From positions 1,292,272 to 1,356,271 of the forward strand of contig NZ_LFBV01000002.1 of the NCBI RefSeq assembly GCF_001905345.1: a stretch of DNA of 64,000 bases. Reading direction: 5' to 3'. Within the stretch, counting starts at the first letter, position 1; the number at the start of each line of letters is the position of its first letter. The translations under genes were made by a program, and so were the position numbers. The stretch is from Streptomyces uncialis (GTDB lineage: Bacteria; Actinomycetota; Actinomycetes; Streptomycetales; Streptomycetaceae). The notes under the pieces were generated by a model. That model worked only from the letters and a program-made list of their open reading frames with translations, was not told the DNA's origin and did not search any database. This document shows, in pieces, positions 63,075 to 64,000 of this stretch.

Positions 63075-63623
63075 ATGCCTCACACCCCGTCCGCGGACGA
63101 GCCGAGCCTCGACGAACAGATCGCCGCCTACCAGCGCGAGTACCAGGACCTCGACCCCCAGGTCGAGAAGATCGTCTCGGCCCTCGGCCGGCTGAACCGC
63201 CGCATGAACGTCGCGTACGGGCGCCAGACCTCGACCCTCGGCATCAGCAACGCCGAGTGGGAGGTCCTCAAGGCACTCGTCCTCTCCGGCGCCCCCTACC
63301 AACTGGGACCCGGCGACCTCGCCAAGCGGCTCGGACTCACCCCCGCCGCCATGACCCACCGCATCGACCGCATGGTCGGCGAAGGTCTCGTCACCCGCGA
63401 ACGCGACGAGAACAACCGGGTACGCGTGATCATCGAGCTCACCGACGACGGCCGGCAGAAGTGGCTGGAGGCCATGCAGCTCGCGGCCGTCTTCGAGGAG
63501 GACCTCCTCCAGGACCTCTCCACCGGGGAGCGCTCGGTGCTCGGCGAGGTCCTCACCCGCCTGCTGCGCCGCGTGGAGCACGCCCAGCCGGACGCCGGCG
63601 GACGCCTCACCGACCTCGACTGA
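63075..63623 (+). CDS. MarR-family transcriptional regulator
   Basis: 182 residues from ATG 63075. CATACT lies at a -10-like position 8 bp before the ATG, so the transcript may be near leaderless. The winged helix is complete: NAEWEVLKALVLSGAPYQLG, GDLAKRLGLTPAAMTHRIDR and GLVTRERDENNRVRVIIELT (wing), flanked by dimerisation helices. It likely represses the divergent MFS transporter and itself, released by small molecules. Confidence 0.92.
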   Translation: MPHTPSADEPSLDEQIAAYQREYQDLDPQVEKIVSALGRLNRRMNVAYGRQTSTLGISNAEWEVLKALVLSGAPYQLGPGDLAKRLGLTPAAMTHRIDRMVGEGLVTRERDENNRVRVIIELTDDGRQKWLEAMQLAAVFEEDLLQDLSTGERSVLGEVLTRLLRRVEHAQPDAGGRLTDLD

Positions 63624-63644
63624 AAATATGTTGACCTGCGGCGG

Positions 63645-64000
63645 TTGACAGGCATCGGGCCGATCCGTAAGGTTCTCCGAGTTGCCGCCGAGCCGTAACG
63701 GTTCTGCGTCAGCATCTCCCGCCGCTACTGCGGCAACAAACTCTCCAGTCAGGCCCCTTCCACGGGATTGATTTCGGCATGTCCGAATTCAATTTCGAAG
63801 AACAGAATGGGCACGGCGAGCAGGGGGAACCCGGGCAAGGAACTCGATTATGAGTCCCCGGACGAACCCGCTAGAGTCTGGGACGTCGGAACGGCCCAAC
63901 AGCCGGAAAGACAAACCCCGCTGACCGGGGATCAGGCCCGAAAGGATCTGATAGAGTCGGAACCGCCGGAAAGGAAAAGCGCGGAAGCGGTTTTCCCGGA
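63645..64000 (+). promoter_or_regulatory. rRNA operon promoter and leader region (16S outside window)
   Basis: Tandem promoters precede an rrn operon. TTGACA (63645-63650), 17 bp, TAAGGT (63668-63673) is a strong housekeeping promoter. Further TAGAGT -10 boxes occur at about 63870 and 63954 within streptomycete rrn-leader-like sequence (GATCTGATAGAGTCGGAA, CCGGAAAGGAAAAGCGCGGA). No coding region is supported after the MarR stop. Confidence 0.75.

Noticed and set aside
63624..64000. A 16S rRNA 5' end inside the window
   Set aside because: No 16S 5' consensus is visible. Only promoter and leader-type sequence is seen, so the gene must begin beyond 64000.

Overview
The window is very GC-rich actinobacterial chromosome, almost certainly Streptomyces. 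Signs are strong G/C third-position bias, GTG starts with GGAGG ribosome sites, TPR-type XRE regulators, SpoIIE-type PP2C phosphatases, NsdA-like and dcd neighbourhoods, and an rRNA promoter region at the right edge. Most genes are core or conserved. Accessory signal is concentrated at 0-10 kb, 12.9-17.7 kb and 32.8-39.4 kb.

Layout. 1-9.5 kb: a divergent pair, a giant TPR/P-loop NTPase (cut by the left edge) and a membrane-anchored CHAT protease, which looks like an NTP-regulated conflict or signalling pair. 10.3-12.9 kb: two exported proteins. 12.9-17.7 kb: a VapC/Phd toxin-antitoxin module, then a compact island of about 3.6 kb between a complete tRNA-Gly(CCC) gene and a 44-bp exact copy of its 3' part. 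The island carries a second PIN/RHH toxin-antitoxin operon and a large protein with a FokI-like PD-(D/E)xK nuclease domain, but no visible integrase or methyltransferase. 18-32 kb is mostly housekeeping: a small Cys-rich protein, dcd, a phosphoribosyltransferase, a Yip1-like membrane protein, an FG-GAP protein, an Fe-S oxidoreductase, tRNAs Glu/Asp/Phe, a phosphoesterase, a zincin, a lipoprotein and a DEAD-box helicase with RGG-like repeats.

32.5-39.5 kb: tRNA-Lys, then a four-gene leftward operon (unknown protein, kinase-like protein, methyltransferase, HAD hydrolase) divergent from an XRE/TPR regulator. This is followed by a graveyard of broken genes (a multiply frameshifted NUDIX gene, an N-terminally truncated XRE/TPR gene, a NUDIX C-terminal fragment) ending at initiator tRNA-Met. 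39.6-51 kb: a PP2C phosphatase, an M23 peptidase behind a c-di-AMP (ydaO) riboswitch, an aldo/keto reductase, a PrsW-like protease, trmB, a lipoprotein, an L-2-hydroxyglutarate oxidase and an NsdA-like regulator. 51.4-64 kb: a stand-alone asparagine-synthase-like protein, an ECF sigma factor fused to a zinc-finger/TM/NPCBM-like sensor, a TetR regulator, NDH-2, a PAS-PP2C-HATPase, a divergent MFS/MarR pair, and the upstream promoters of an rRNA operon whose 16S gene lies beyond the window.

Across the window a family of intergenic repeats (core GGGGCGCGGGGAACTGCGC, plus a conserved module of about 120-150 bp) occurs in five intergenic blocks in both orientations. In places its arms run into the 3' ends of genes.
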